Positions 17,579 to 27,000 of a DNA stretch of 34,963 bases are shown here, piece after piece. The notes under the pieces were generated by a model. That model made no database searches, had not been told where the DNA came from, and was given only the letters and a program-made list of their open reading frames with translations. The DNA comes from Thiorhodospira sibirica ATCC 700588. Lineage in GTDB: Bacteria > Pseudomonadota > Gammaproteobacteria > Ectothiorhodospirales > Ectothiorhodospiraceae. The DNA lies in assembly GCF_000227725.2 (NCBI RefSeq), contig NZ_MU255056.1:125332-160294 (forward strand). Reading direction: 5' to 3'. Position 1 is the stretch's first letter. Every line of letters begins with the position of its first letter. The position numbers were made by a program, and so were the translations under genes.

Positions 17579-19411
17579 TTAAGCAAGACAGTGTGTCAGC
17601 AGTGCAGTTTCACCGCGTTCCTGACAACATTGCCAGACCTGCGGCCAGGGCGCCAGACATTGTACATAATGCCCCAAGCGGCGTTGCAGCAAGGGTAAGC
17701 GCGTGTGAAAGAGCTGGCCATCGCCCAGACCGGCGGTCTGATTCAGCGTAATCAGCCGCTGCATATCATCACGCCAGGTATCCAGTGCCTGCGGCTCTTG
17801 CGCAAAAATCGCTTTCAGTTCACCGAGGCGCGCCAGACGGGCCTGCAGCGAGGTCTTTTCGTACACCGCGCACAGACGATCAGGGGCCTGGACAAAATCG
17901 GCCAGCGCGGCCTGGAGATACTGCAGGCGCTGCAGCGGATGGCTTGCCATGCAGCGGGGCCGGATTTGGCGCAGCAGGTCAGCCAGAAAACGATTGATCG
18001 GCAAGGTAAAAGGCTGCTCCCAGATGTCGCCCGACCACGGACGTGCTTGGGCCGGGTGATGTGCCAGCATCCAGGGAAAATGCAGATACAGCGCTGCTGG
18101 GTCGATGAACGCGAGCGCCGCACCAAGAAACTCATCTTCATTGCGGCCCTGCGGCAAGGTCGGCAGCAGCAGGCTGCGATTATCCACTCCCATCAGGGTA
18201 GTCACCATCACCGGGCGTTCATGGCCCAGATAGCCATGATCAAAACTGCGATAGCCGCTGCGATAGCGCGTGGCGTGGCGATAGGTGGTCTCATCCTGGG
18301 TCAAGGCACGCAGCGCCTCACCGCGTTGCAGATACAGGGCAAACAGGTCGCTGGAGCCTTGATCGCCCCAGGCACCATTTTGGGTAATCCGCACGCGATG
18401 TCCGGGGCCAATGGCATGTAATGCCGCCGCCCCCATAGCGCCGACAAAGGCGGTGGGCTGATCCTGCGCCAGCGTGGCAAGATGCTGGATCGGCTGCCCC
18501 AACTGAGCACTATGTGCCAGCAAGGGATTAAATTCAGCCCGACCTAAGGCGGTGTTTTTTGCACTGGCTTCGCTGGCAAGGGGAAAAAACGACTCACGCG
18601 CTTGTGAAAGCAGCAATGTCGGGGTCACCCCTTCACGCATCCACACCTGCGGGAGGGCGTCATCATCCATGATCAGAAAACGCTGCCCGGCAGAAAGAGT
18701 TAGCGCCAGATTCAGGGTAATGCCATAGGCCAGCTCCGCGTCCTCGGGATCCCCCTGATAGAGCCAGCGCAAATCATCCGGATGGGCATCCGTCTGTGCG
18801 GCCAGATAGGTGATTAAACGCTGGCGTGCCGTCAGGCCGAAATAGCGCAGATCCGCCCCGCTTGCCGTGGCGATGGCGGCAACCAGCTCAGCCGTGGCCT
18901 GTTGCAGGGCCGGCTCCTGACACGCCTCCAGAACCACGCAGCGCATCGTGGTTGGCGCGTGTGCCAAGAGTCCTGCCAGCGCATTCAATAAGGGGCGCAG
19001 CGTTTCCAGGCGGCCATTGCTGCGGACATACAGCGTTTGCACGGCAGCCGCTTCGGGGTTTTCCACCGGCTGAAGCAAGCGCTGCAGTTGCTGTTCGGGG
19101 CTGGTGAAAAAACCATGCTGCATCAGCTCCAGCAGCGCACCTTGCAGGGCTTCCAGATGCTCTGCAAAGACGGGAAGCTGTCGGGCAATGACGGCGAGGT
19201 GTTCAGGCAGGGTGCGAAAACGATCACAGGCCAACAGCGCCATCGCCAAGTCGTTAGTGGTTGAGACGGACATGCGCGTGGCACGGTGATACAGCAGACA
19301 TTCCGTGGCCGATTCCGGAATCAGGTCAACATCGGCGGCCATAAAAACCGGTTGCTGGGCGTGGGCAGTGGGGGCGTTGCCGAATTGATAATGGATCTGA
19401 TAATTGCTCAT
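17579..19411 (-). CDS. PqqD-like domain fused to a GT-A-like glycosyltransferase (unrecognised family)
   Basis: A 610-residue protein that I cannot assign to a named family. Residues about 25-105 (DVDLIPESATECLLYHRA, then TTNDLAMALLACDRFRTL) look like a PqqD-type winged-helix domain (strand-rich start, N-x2-A, then a C-D-x-x-RTL turn and two helices). The remainder has LIMDDDALPQV (D249-D251), like the metal-binding DxD of GT-A glycosyltransferases, and GRNEDEFLG (424-428), like the NED/ED catalytic-base motif of GT2. Other marks are NGAWGDQGSSDLF and DNRSLLLPTLPQGRNED. No signal peptide or transmembrane segment is seen. PqqD-like domains bind peptide precursors in RiPP pathways, but no small precursor gene is visible nearby. 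Function is an inference with low certainty. It is separated from htrA by a hairpin. Confidence 0.6.
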   Translation of the reverse strand: MSNYQIHYQFGNAPTAHAQQPVFMAADVDLIPESATECLLYHRATRMSVSTTNDLAMALLACDRFRTLPEHLAVIARQLPVFAEHLEALQGALLELMQHGFFTSPEQQLQRLLQPVENPEAAAVQTLYVRSNGRLETLRPLLNALAGLLAHAPTTMRCVVLEACQEPALQQATAELVAAIATASGADLRYFGLTARQRLITYLAAQTDAHPDDLRWLYQGDPEDAELAYGITLNLALTLSAGQRFLIMDDDALPQVWMREGVTPTLLLSQARESFFPLASEASAKNTALGRAEFNPLLAHSAQLGQPIQHLATLAQDQPTAFVGAMGAAALHAIGPGHRVRITQNGAWGDQGSSDLFALYLQRGEALRALTQDETTYRHATRYRSGYRSFDHGYLGHERPVMVTTLMGVDNRSLLLPTLPQGRNEDEFLGAALAFIDPAALYLHFPWMLAHHPAQARPWSGDIWEQPFTLPINRFLADLLRQIRPRCMASHPLQRLQYLQAALADFVQAPDRLCAVYEKTSLQARLARLGELKAIFAQEPQALDTWRDDMQRLITLNQTAGLGDGQLFHTRLPLLQRRLGHYVQCLAPWPQVWQCCQERGETALLTHCLA

Positions 19412-19429
19412 ACGGTTCTCTAAATGAAT

Positions 19430-19450
19430 GCGGCCGCATAAGGCGGCCGC
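19430..19450 (-). terminator. GC-rich hairpin downstream of htrA
   Basis: GCGGCCGC (19430-19437) and GCGGCCGC (19443-19450) form a perfect 8-bp stem around ATAAG, 29 bp after the htrA stop. On the minus strand it is followed by ATTCATTTA, only weakly T-rich, so termination may be partial. Confidence 0.5.
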
Positions 19451-19478
19451 TTTGCATACGCACGATCAACGGCGCGCT

Positions 19479-20909
19479 TTATTCCGGAATGCGCAAGGCA
19501 ATGAACACCGGATTACCGCCGCGTTGCAGCAATATCGGGACCGGGCGGCCTTTGGGCAGGCTGGCGATGAGTTCTTCCAGCGCAGCGAGTGAGTCAACGC
19601 TGCGGTTGTTGACCATCAACAGCAGATCACCGCTGCGGATGCCTGCACTGCGTGCCGGTTCGCCTTCAACCTGGCGCACAATCAATCCGCCCTGAGCAAG
19701 ACCTAGCTCCTGACGCATGTCATCGGGAATGGTTTCCAGCTGCATCCCCAGGGTGCTCTTGGGCGTCTGGGCGGGTTTGGGGGTACTGCTTTGCGATGCG
19801 ATCTCCTCATCGGCGGGCAGCTCACCAATCGCCACCTCCAGGGTGAGTTCCTGACCATCACGCAAAATGCGCACACTGGCCGCTTCGCCAATCGGGGTCC
19901 GGCCAACGATCGGCGGTAGCGCATTGGAGCGCGGCACATCCTGATCATTAAAGGCCAGAATCACATCCCCCACACGAATGCCGGCCTTTTGTGCAGGACT
20001 GTCTGGAAACACCTGCGCCACCAAGGCACCCGCAGGACGTGTCATTCCAAAAGAATCGGCCAGATCGCGTGTGACCTCCTGAATCAAGACCCCCAGCCAG
20101 CCGCGACTGACATAGCCCTTGTCTTTGAGCTGGGCCACCACATCCATCGCCATTTCTACCGGAATGGCAAAGGACAACCCCATAAAGCCCCCGGTGCGGC
20201 TGTAGATCTGGGAATTGATGCCGACCACCTCACCTTGCATATTAAACAAAGGCCCACCGGAATTACCGGGGTTGATGGCCACATCGGTCTGAATGAAGGG
20301 CACATAATTCTCACGCGGCAGGCTGCGACCCTTGGCGCTGACAATCCCGGCGGTGACAGAATGATCAAAACCAAAGGGCGAACCGATGGCCAGCACCCAT
20401 TCCCCCACCTTAAGGTCACTGGAGTCGCCGAATTTCAGGGTCGGCAGTCCGTCTGCTTCCACCTTCAACAGGGCAATATCACTGCGCGGGTCTGAGCCCA
20501 TCAGCTCGGCGGTGAAGGTACGCCGATCACTGAGGCGCACCAGGATTTCATCGGCATCCTGCACCACATGATGATTGGTGACCACATAGCCATCGGCGGA
20601 AATGATGAAGCCCGACCCCAGTGACGTGGTATCAAAGGCATGAGGCGCCGCCCCGCCTTCACCAAAGAAACGGCGCAAGAGATCACCAAACATATCCTCC
20701 GGCAGCTGATCGGGAAGCTGAATCTGCGGGTGCTGCGCGGAACTGATTTTGCGCGTGGTGCTGATATTCACCACTGCCGCGCTGTTTTTCTCCACCAAGG
20801 GAACAAAGTCAGGCAGACTGCCCCGTGCATTTACACTACCGGCAAAAGCCAGCAGAATCAGGCACAGCATCAAGGGGCTGTGAAACGCCAAACGCATGTG
20901 TAATGACAT
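19479..20909 (-). CDS. HtrA/DegP family periplasmic serine protease (MucD/DegQ-like)
   Basis: This is a periplasmic quality-control protease and chaperone. From ATG 20909 (AGGAG upstream) it has 476 residues. The signal peptide covers about 1-28 (LMLCLILLAFAGSVNARG). The trypsin-like domain has H114 (TNHHVVQDAD), D144 (RSDIALLKV) and S217 (NPGNSGGPLF). Two PDZ domains follow, about 265-360 (SRGWLGVLIQ, GDVILAFND) and 385-476 (LGMQLETI, GDLLLMVNN). The length and two PDZ domains fit the Do family (DegP/DegQ/MucD). The frame is open upstream to 21017 without homology. Which of DegP, DegQ or MucD it corresponds to cannot be told here. It is followed by sppA upstream in the same orientation, so a protein-quality cluster is possible. 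Confidence 0.93.
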   Translation of the reverse strand: MSLHMRLAFHSPLMLCLILLAFAGSVNARGSLPDFVPLVEKNSAAVVNISTTRKISSAQHPQIQLPDQLPEDMFGDLLRRFFGEGGAAPHAFDTTSLGSGFIISADGYVVTNHHVVQDADEILVRLSDRRTFTAELMGSDPRSDIALLKVEADGLPTLKFGDSSDLKVGEWVLAIGSPFGFDHSVTAGIVSAKGRSLPRENYVPFIQTDVAINPGNSGGPLFNMQGEVVGINSQIYSRTGGFMGLSFAIPVEMAMDVVAQLKDKGYVSRGWLGVLIQEVTRDLADSFGMTRPAGALVAQVFPDSPAQKAGIRVGDVILAFNDQDVPRSNALPPIVGRTPIGEAASVRILRDGQELTLEVAIGELPADEEIASQSSTPKPAQTPKSTLGMQLETIPDDMRQELGLAQGGLIVRQVEGEPARSAGIRSGDLLLMVNNRSVDSLAALEELIASLPKGRPVPILLQRGGNPVFIALRIPE

Positions 20910-21044
20910 TAAAAAACTCCTGTCAAAATGAATAAACCCTGGCCCCATCGCCAGGACCAGGCCAAAGCGATGCGGCCAACACCACCACAGGTCGCGCACG
21001 GTGCAGCTGTTTTTCACAAAAACACCGTGCCCTCAGACCGCCGG

Positions 21045-21995
21045 CTAACGCAAGGACGGCGTCAGACCTTGACTCATGACCCGCGCCAGGGAGACGCCAA
21101 GATTTTCCGACATGCGAGTGAAAAAGTCTTTCTTTGCGGTGAAATCCACAATATTGGCCTCACCAATCACCTCGCGGGCCACATAGCCGGGGCTGCCCAG
21201 ACCATCAATCAGCCCCAACTGCAGGGCTTCTTCGCCGGTCCAGATCAGGCCGCTAAACACCTCCGGATCATTGGCAAGACGTTCACCCCGCCCGGTTTTG
21301 ACCACCTCGACAAAGTGCTGATACACCCGATCCAGCAGCGCTTGCACATGAGCCACCTCCTGGGTATTCAGCGGCAGGAAGGGATCGAGCATCCCCTTGT
21401 TTTCCCCGGCCACCAGCAAGCGCCGCTCAATTCCCAGCTTATCAATGGCATCCACCAGACCAAAGCTGTCCATGCGCACCCCGATGGAGCCGACGATGCT
21501 GGATCGGGCGGCATAAATGCCATCTGCTGAGGCGGCAATATAATAGCCCCCGGAGGCACCGATATCGGTGATCACCGCATACAGCGGGATATCGGGGTAT
21601 TGCGCCCGCAAGCGGACGATCTCATCGTTAATATACCCGGCCTGCACCGGACTGCCGCCGGGGCTGTTGATGCGCAGCAAGACCCCAACGGTATTGGCAT
21701 CCTCAAAGGCCGAGCGCAAGCCCGAGACAATGAGATCGGCATTCGCCGCACCATCCTGGGTGATGATGCCCTGCACATCCACCATGGCCGTGTGCTTTTT
21801 CACTTTGGCGCTGCTGCCAAAGTCATCACCGATCAGCAGGTATAACAAGGCAAACAGATACAAAAAGCCCAGGGTTTTGAAAAAGATACCCCAGCGCCGG
21901 GCGCGCCGCTGTTCCTGGATACCGGCCAGGGCGATTCTTTCCAGCATCTCCCGCTCCCATTGTGGACTATCTTTTTCTTTGAAATTCTCAAACAT
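21045..21995 (-). CDS. sppA: SppA-type signal peptide peptidase (S49)
   Basis: This is a membrane-bound serine/lysine-dyad peptidase that degrades cleaved signal peptides. It has 316 residues from ATG 21995 (MFENFKEKDSPQWER); the frame continues upstream to 22046. One transmembrane helix lies at about 37-56 (IFFKTLGFLYLFALLYLLIG), with the protease domain outside. The dyad is probably S148 (ASGGYYIA) and K200 (VAGENKGMLDP), as in the short, single-domain SppA of Bacillus rather than the 67-kDa enterobacterial form. INSPGGSPVQAG and GSIGVRMD are conserved elements. It is 135 bp upstream of htrA and may be cotranscribed with it. Confidence 0.92.
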   Translation of the reverse strand: MFENFKEKDSPQWEREMLERIALAGIQEQRRARRWGIFFKTLGFLYLFALLYLLIGDDFGSSAKVKKHTAMVDVQGIITQDGAANADLIVSGLRSAFEDANTVGVLLRINSPGGSPVQAGYINDEIVRLRAQYPDIPLYAVITDIGASGGYYIAASADGIYAARSSIVGSIGVRMDSFGLVDAIDKLGIERRLLVAGENKGMLDPFLPLNTQEVAHVQALLDRVYQHFVEVVKTGRGERLANDPEVFSGLIWTGEEALQLGLIDGLGSPGYVAREVIGEANIVDFTAKKDFFTRMSENLGVSLARVMSQGLTPSLR

Positions 21996-22115
21996 ATGCT
22001 TTGCCACACTCTCGCTCTTTGATAAAGATAATTTTTGCCATCGCAAAGGCTGCCTGCGGGGCCATATAGCAAGGCAGTTTTGTTTCAGTCTTGAGGCAAC
22101 CAGGGCTTAGAGGCC

Positions 22116-22613
22116 CTAAACATCCGAATGTTCGCCCAAGCGCTGCGCCATGCGTTCAAAATGGGGAATCAGGCACACCACGCCGCTGGCTTTGACCCGC
22201 ATCGCGATCAGGTCATCGCTTTGTGCGGGGGCATCCCAGGGCCGGATATCCTGACGATGGATCTTGATAGAGTGCGGAATGCCGCGCACCTCAATGGCAT
22301 AAAAGGCAGGGCCTTGCTGGGCCTTTTGGGGATCAAAATACAGATTATGCACCACCAGAAAGCGCGTGATACGGGAAGCCTGCGCGGCGTCTGCCACCTC
22401 CATCAAAGACAGCACCGGCAACCGCTGCTCGCGCCAGCTAAAGTGCCCCTTCAGCCAAGGCAAGGCTTTTACCGGTGGGCTAAAGACCAAAGATTGATCG
22501 CCGCGACTGATGACTTCAACCACCACAGATTGCGGCAACAGCAAATTGCCCTCAAACAAGGGAACAATCAAGCAGTCAAGTGACGGTGTCTGGGAGATTG
22601 ACATGTCGGCCAT
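22116..22613 (-). CDS. CheW-domain protein
   Basis: 165 residues with a CheW/SH3-like fold: FEGNLLLPQSVVVEVI, LPWLKGHFSWREQRLPVLSLME and MRVKASGVVCLIPHFERM. CheW couples receptors to the kinase CheA. The chemosensory operon is not nearby, so this may be an orphan adaptor (for example PilI-like, for twitching motility). The start at 22613 has only a weak ribosome binding site; M4 (22604) is an alternative. It is transcribed divergently from sapC, with 215 bp between them, and follows sppA's promoter region on the same strand. Confidence in the domain is high, in the partner low. Confidence 0.8.
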   Translation of the reverse strand: MADMSISQTPSLDCLIVPLFEGNLLLPQSVVVEVISRGDQSLVFSPPVKALPWLKGHFSWREQRLPVLSLMEVADAAQASRITRFLVVHNLYFDPQKAQQGPAFYAIEVRGIPHSIKIHRQDIRPWDAPAQSDDLIAMRVKASGVVCLIPHFERMAQRLGEHSDV

Positions 22614-22828
22614 CTTAGCAAAACTGCACGCCTAAATATATTTCCCGGTAACCAGAGTGCGCAGACAAACGCCGCGCCATGCCCGTAGCGCAGCGCTGCA
22701 AACCGCTCAATATTTGGCGGCCATGGCGTCAATTAGGTTAAAATCAAAGCGGGCGCTATGCTTTTGATCTGTGCGCATGGCATTCATGCTTGTTATTCTC
22801 ACCTTCATTTTAAGGAGCAACCCGACTC

Positions 22829-23620
22829 ATGCCACAATTTGCTGCCATCAGCCGCGAACGCCACGCCAACAAGGCCTGGCGCCGTTATACCGATTACCAC
22901 TTTGCGGCGCGTGAAACTTTATTACCGCTGGTTATTGCGGAATTAAGCCGGGCAGCGGTGAACATGCCTACCGCGCTGATCTCGCAGGAAGATGGCTTTA
23001 AACTGGTTGCGGTCACCGCCCTGGCACCGGGCAAAAATCTCTTTGTCGCCCCTTCCGGGCAGTGGCTGGGCAATTATGTGCCGGCGGTGCTGCGCGGCTA
23101 TCCTTTCCGCCTGATCCGTCCGCAAAATGCCCAAGACCCGGTGTTGTGCATTGATGAGGACAGCGGTCTGTTGACCGAGGATGACGACGGCGAGTCATTT
23201 TTCGATGCGCAGGGCAATCCCACCGAATTGGTCAAGCAGATCATGGATTTTCTCGCCCAGGTTGAGCACAGCCGGGTAGCAACGGATCTGGCAGTGGCCG
23301 CCATTGCCGAGGCCGGTCTGATTGAGCCCTGGCCGATGAAGCTGAAAAAAGACGGCCAAGAGGTTGAGGTCACGGGTTTGCATCGCATCTCCGAGGCCAA
23401 ATTCAATGCCCTCGATGATGAGGCTTTTGTTAAACTGCGTCATGCCGGGGCTTTGCCCATCGCCATTTTGCAGATGGTGTCGATGCAGCAGATCATGGTC
23501 TTTGATCGCCTGCTGCAGTTGCAGGAACGCCTGAACCAGAATAAGGGCAGTCAATCGGTAGACCTGGATAATGTCTTTGGCAATGACCAAAGCGGGACGC
23601 TGCGTTTCGATTTTCAGTAG
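22829..23620 (+). CDS. SapC family protein
   Basis: 263 residues. The pattern ISRERHANKAWRRYTDYHFA..., NLFVAPSGQWLGNYVPAVLRGYPF and LCIDEDSGLL is characteristic of the SapC family (PF07277), named for an S-layer-associated gene in Campylobacter. SapC homologues are cytoplasmic or periplasmic proteins of unknown biochemical role. AAGGAG (22812-22817) lies 11 nt before ATG 22829. Upstream, TGTTATTCT (22792-22799) could be an extended -10. Downstream, 25 bp beyond the stop codon, begins repeat copy B. The gene shows no transmembrane segment or signal peptide. Confidence 0.88.
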   Translation: MPQFAAISRERHANKAWRRYTDYHFAARETLLPLVIAELSRAAVNMPTALISQEDGFKLVAVTALAPGKNLFVAPSGQWLGNYVPAVLRGYPFRLIRPQNAQDPVLCIDEDSGLLTEDDDGESFFDAQGNPTELVKQIMDFLAQVEHSRVATDLAVAAIAEAGLIEPWPMKLKKDGQEVEVTGLHRISEAKFNALDDEAFVKLRHAGALPIAILQMVSMQQIMVFDRLLQLQERLNQNKGSQSVDLDNVFGNDQSGTLRFDFQ

Positions 23621-23645
23621 CATTGTGCGATTCTCCGGTGATGCG

Positions 23646-23943
23646 GAGCTTACACCTAGGTTTCGATTCGCTAACATTTACAGACAAAAACTCCTAAAAA
23701 GTTCAGTTAAAAATAGGGTTTACATACGCTTTAGCATACCCTACTATGGCCTTAGCCCGAGAACCAAGGGCTGTTTTCGTTCTTTAATGAGTTTAGGTTT
23801 GCGGTTATCTGGGCAAGTCTTAGATGTAAAACCTAAAGCGTACTCAAGAACTTAGCGCCAGATGTTTATTCATCTGGCTTTGGCGGATCGGCCCATCCTC
23901 ACTTGAGGGTGCGCGTTAACGTTTGTTAGCGAAACTCGATCAG
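23646..23943 (-). repeat. 299-bp dispersed repeat, copy B (inverted)
   Basis: This is the reverse complement of copy A, 298 bp, with about ten substitutions and one missing base. In copy B the conserved hairpins and the terminal inverted pair (TTCGCTAACA / TGTTAGCGAA) are kept. The ribosome-binding-like AGGAGG is degraded to AGGAGT, and the outward ATG is conserved. It sits 25 bp after the sapC stop, in the same relation as copy A to the glnD stop (28 bp). Confidence 0.85.
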
Positions 23944-24041
23944 TTGATCTGCATCGTGATCCAGACCGCAAGCGCCGCCCCAAGGGGCGGCCTGTTATTC
24001 CTCCCGGTGCTGCGGGTGGATGTATTGCGAGGCATTGTGTG

Positions 24042-27000
24042 ATGTCTGCTCCCCGCAAAACCCTGATTGAACAATGCAACGACGGCTTTGAGCAGATGTT
24101 TGAGCATTATCCGGATGCGGTGGTCTTGATTGATCCGCACACGGCCCTGCCGATACAGTTTAATCAAGTGGCCTGCGAACAACTGGGCTATAGCCGCGAG
24201 GAATTTTCCCGCCTGCGCATCCCGGATTACGAGGCCAAAGAGACTCCACAACAGATACAGGCGCACATCCAGACCATTCTCAATACCGGACGTGATGATT
24301 TTGAGACCTGGCATCGACGTAAAGACGGCGCGCTAATCCCCGTCAAAGTGACCGTGCTGTTGATGCAAAAGACTGATCCAGCGTCTTTTTTCTGCGTTTT
24401 CCGTGACCTTTCCGCGCACCATCAAGCCAGCCTTGCCTTACAGGAAAGCGAGCAGCGTTTCCGTGATGTGGCCGATGCCGCCGGTGAATACATCTGGGAA
24501 ACGGACAGTCAGGGGGTCTATCGCTTTCTCACGCACCCGGTAGAAACCTTACTGGGTCGTCCGATCCGGGATATTTTGGGACATACCCCCTTTGAATTCA
24601 TGCCCGCAGAAGAGCAGGTGCGGGTGGCAACGATGTTTGCACAATGGGCAACCACCGGACAGGCGTTTCGTGGCCTTGAACATCAATCCACACGCCCGGA
24701 TGGCTCATTGGTCTGGCAACGGGTCAGCGGTTTGCCCATGCATAACGCCAGCGGAGCCTTGATCGGTTTTCGCGGGACGGGGCTGGATATTACCGAACAA
24801 AAAGCCGCCCAGCTGGCCCTCAAGGAAAGCGTGGACTGCCTCAAGCTGGCCACCGATGCCGCCGAACTGGGGATCTGGGATCTACACATCAAAAGCGGCG
24901 AACTGAGCTGGGATGAGGGCATGTTCAGGCTCTATGGCACCAGCACCACCCAATTTTCGGCAAACGTTGGAGACTGGGTGCAGGCGCTGACCCCGGATAT
25001 TCGTGCGGCGACGGTTGAGATTTTCCAGACAGCGATTGCGCAACGCCGCCCCTTTCAATGCGAATTCACCATTGCGCGGGCCGATGGGGAAATTCGGCAT
25101 ATCCGCGCCATGGCCAAATGCTTTTATGATGACGCCGGTCAGGCGGTGCGCATTGTCGGCACCAATGAAGACATCACCGAGCGGGTGCTGGCGCGTCAGG
25201 CCCTGCTGGAACAAGAACAGAAGCTGTTACACGCCAAGGAAGAGGCCGATCAGGCCAATCGCGCCAAAAGTGATTTTCTTGCCAATATGAGCCATGAGAT
25301 CCGCACGCCGATGAATGCCGTCATCGGTCTGAGCGAGTTGTTGCTAAACACGGAACTCAGTCCCCACCAACGCGACTATCTGCAAAAAATTCATCGCTCC
25401 TCGCGGATGCTGCTGGGCATCATCAACGATATTCTGGATTATTCCAAAATCGAGGCCGATAAACTTGAGCTGGATCTGCATCCCTTTTCACTGGATGAGC
25501 TGTTGGATCAGATGACCACTCTGTTTAGCAACGCTGCCGACGAAAAAGGTCTGGAGCTGATTTTTCATGCGCATCCCGAAGTACCGCAGAGGCTAGTCGG
25601 AGATTCGCTGCGGCTGGGACAGGTATTGATCAATCTGCTAGGCAATGCCCTGAAATTCACCGCACAAGGAAGCGTGGAATTGGATATTCGCCCGCTACAA
25701 TGCCACGGCGAGGCCGCCTTATTGGGCTTTCAGGTCAAAGATAGCGGCATTGGCATGACCGAGGCACAACTGGCCAAACTGTTTCAGCCCTTTTCGCAGG
25801 CCGACACTTCAACCACCCGCAAATACGGCGGCACCGGTCTTGGGCTGGTGATCAGCCGTAAACTGGTGGAAAAGATGGGCGGCACCCTGGAAATTGCATC
25901 GCAACCCCAGATCGGCACAACGGTACGCTTTAACCTGCATTTGCCGCTGGCCCAAGCGGCTGCATCCAGCACCACCGGCGCAGCTCCAATCACGCAAGTA
26001 GGCACACGGGCGCTGGTGGTCGATGATCATGCCATCGCCCGGGCGGTGTTGCGCGAGCTTTTGGAGCATCACCAGCTTGAGGTCGAAGAGGTCGCCAGCG
26101 GTGAGGCCGCGATTCAGGCGCTGATCGTAGCCGATAAACAGCAGCGCCCCTTTGATTTTGTGTTTCTCGACTGGAAAATGCCCGATGGACTGGATGGCAT
26201 GGAAGCCAGCCGCATCATTGATCGCATGAAACACCAGGGGATTTTGCAGCATCCGGTGATAGTGGTCATCGTCAGCGCCTATGGCATCAAGAAAAAAGAG
26301 GCTGATGACGGTTATGCGGCCTTTTTGAGCAAGCCGGTCACCGCCTCCTCGTTACTGGGCGTCATGACACATCTGCAATACGGCGTTACCGCCGCACAGA
26401 CCGAAGGCCAACCGCAAATCCCCCAGTTTGCCCACAGCAGCGTATTATTGGTAGAAGATAATGCCATCAATCAGGAAGTGGCCTTGCGTACCCTGGAAAA
26501 AACCGGGGCTACCATCTGGGTCGCCAACCACGGCGCGCAAGCCCTGGAAATGGTATTGCATAAGCAACCGGATCTGATTTTAATGGATTTACAGATGCCG
26601 ATCATGGATGGCTTTGAGGCCACCGAGCAGATCAAAAGCCACTACCCCGAGATTCCCATCATTGCGCTGTCTGCAGCGGTCATGCCGGCGGATAAGGTGC
26701 GTAGCCAGCAGGCCGGGATGGCCGGACATCTCGCCAAACCCCTGGATCGTGAGGAGCTATATCGCACCCTCGCCCACTGGCTCCCGCAAACGGGGTTTGC
26801 ACCCATTGCCAGCCCGGTGCCACCGCCTGCACCTCCACCGCTACAGGCCAAAGACCGGCCAGCCGCAGCGGCGCAAACAGCCGACCTGCAAACCCCGGAT
26901 GCAGATGCGCCGCTACCAAAACTGCAAGGCTTTGATCTGGCCAAGGGCTTGCATATTGCCGATGGGGATCGTGCGTTTTATTATCAAATGCTGCTAAAGT

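Noticed and set aside
22764-22799. TTGATC and TATTCT as a promoter for sapC
   Set aside because: The spacing is 24 bp, too long for a sigma-70 promoter; only the extended -10 remains plausible.
23633-23648. Small hairpin CTCCG-gtgatg-CGGAG as sapC terminator
   Set aside because: Only a 5-bp stem without a T-run, and half of it belongs to the repeat.
23195-23677. 160-codon antisense frame over sapC
   Set aside because: It mirrors the sapC coding strand; SapC is the strong family match.
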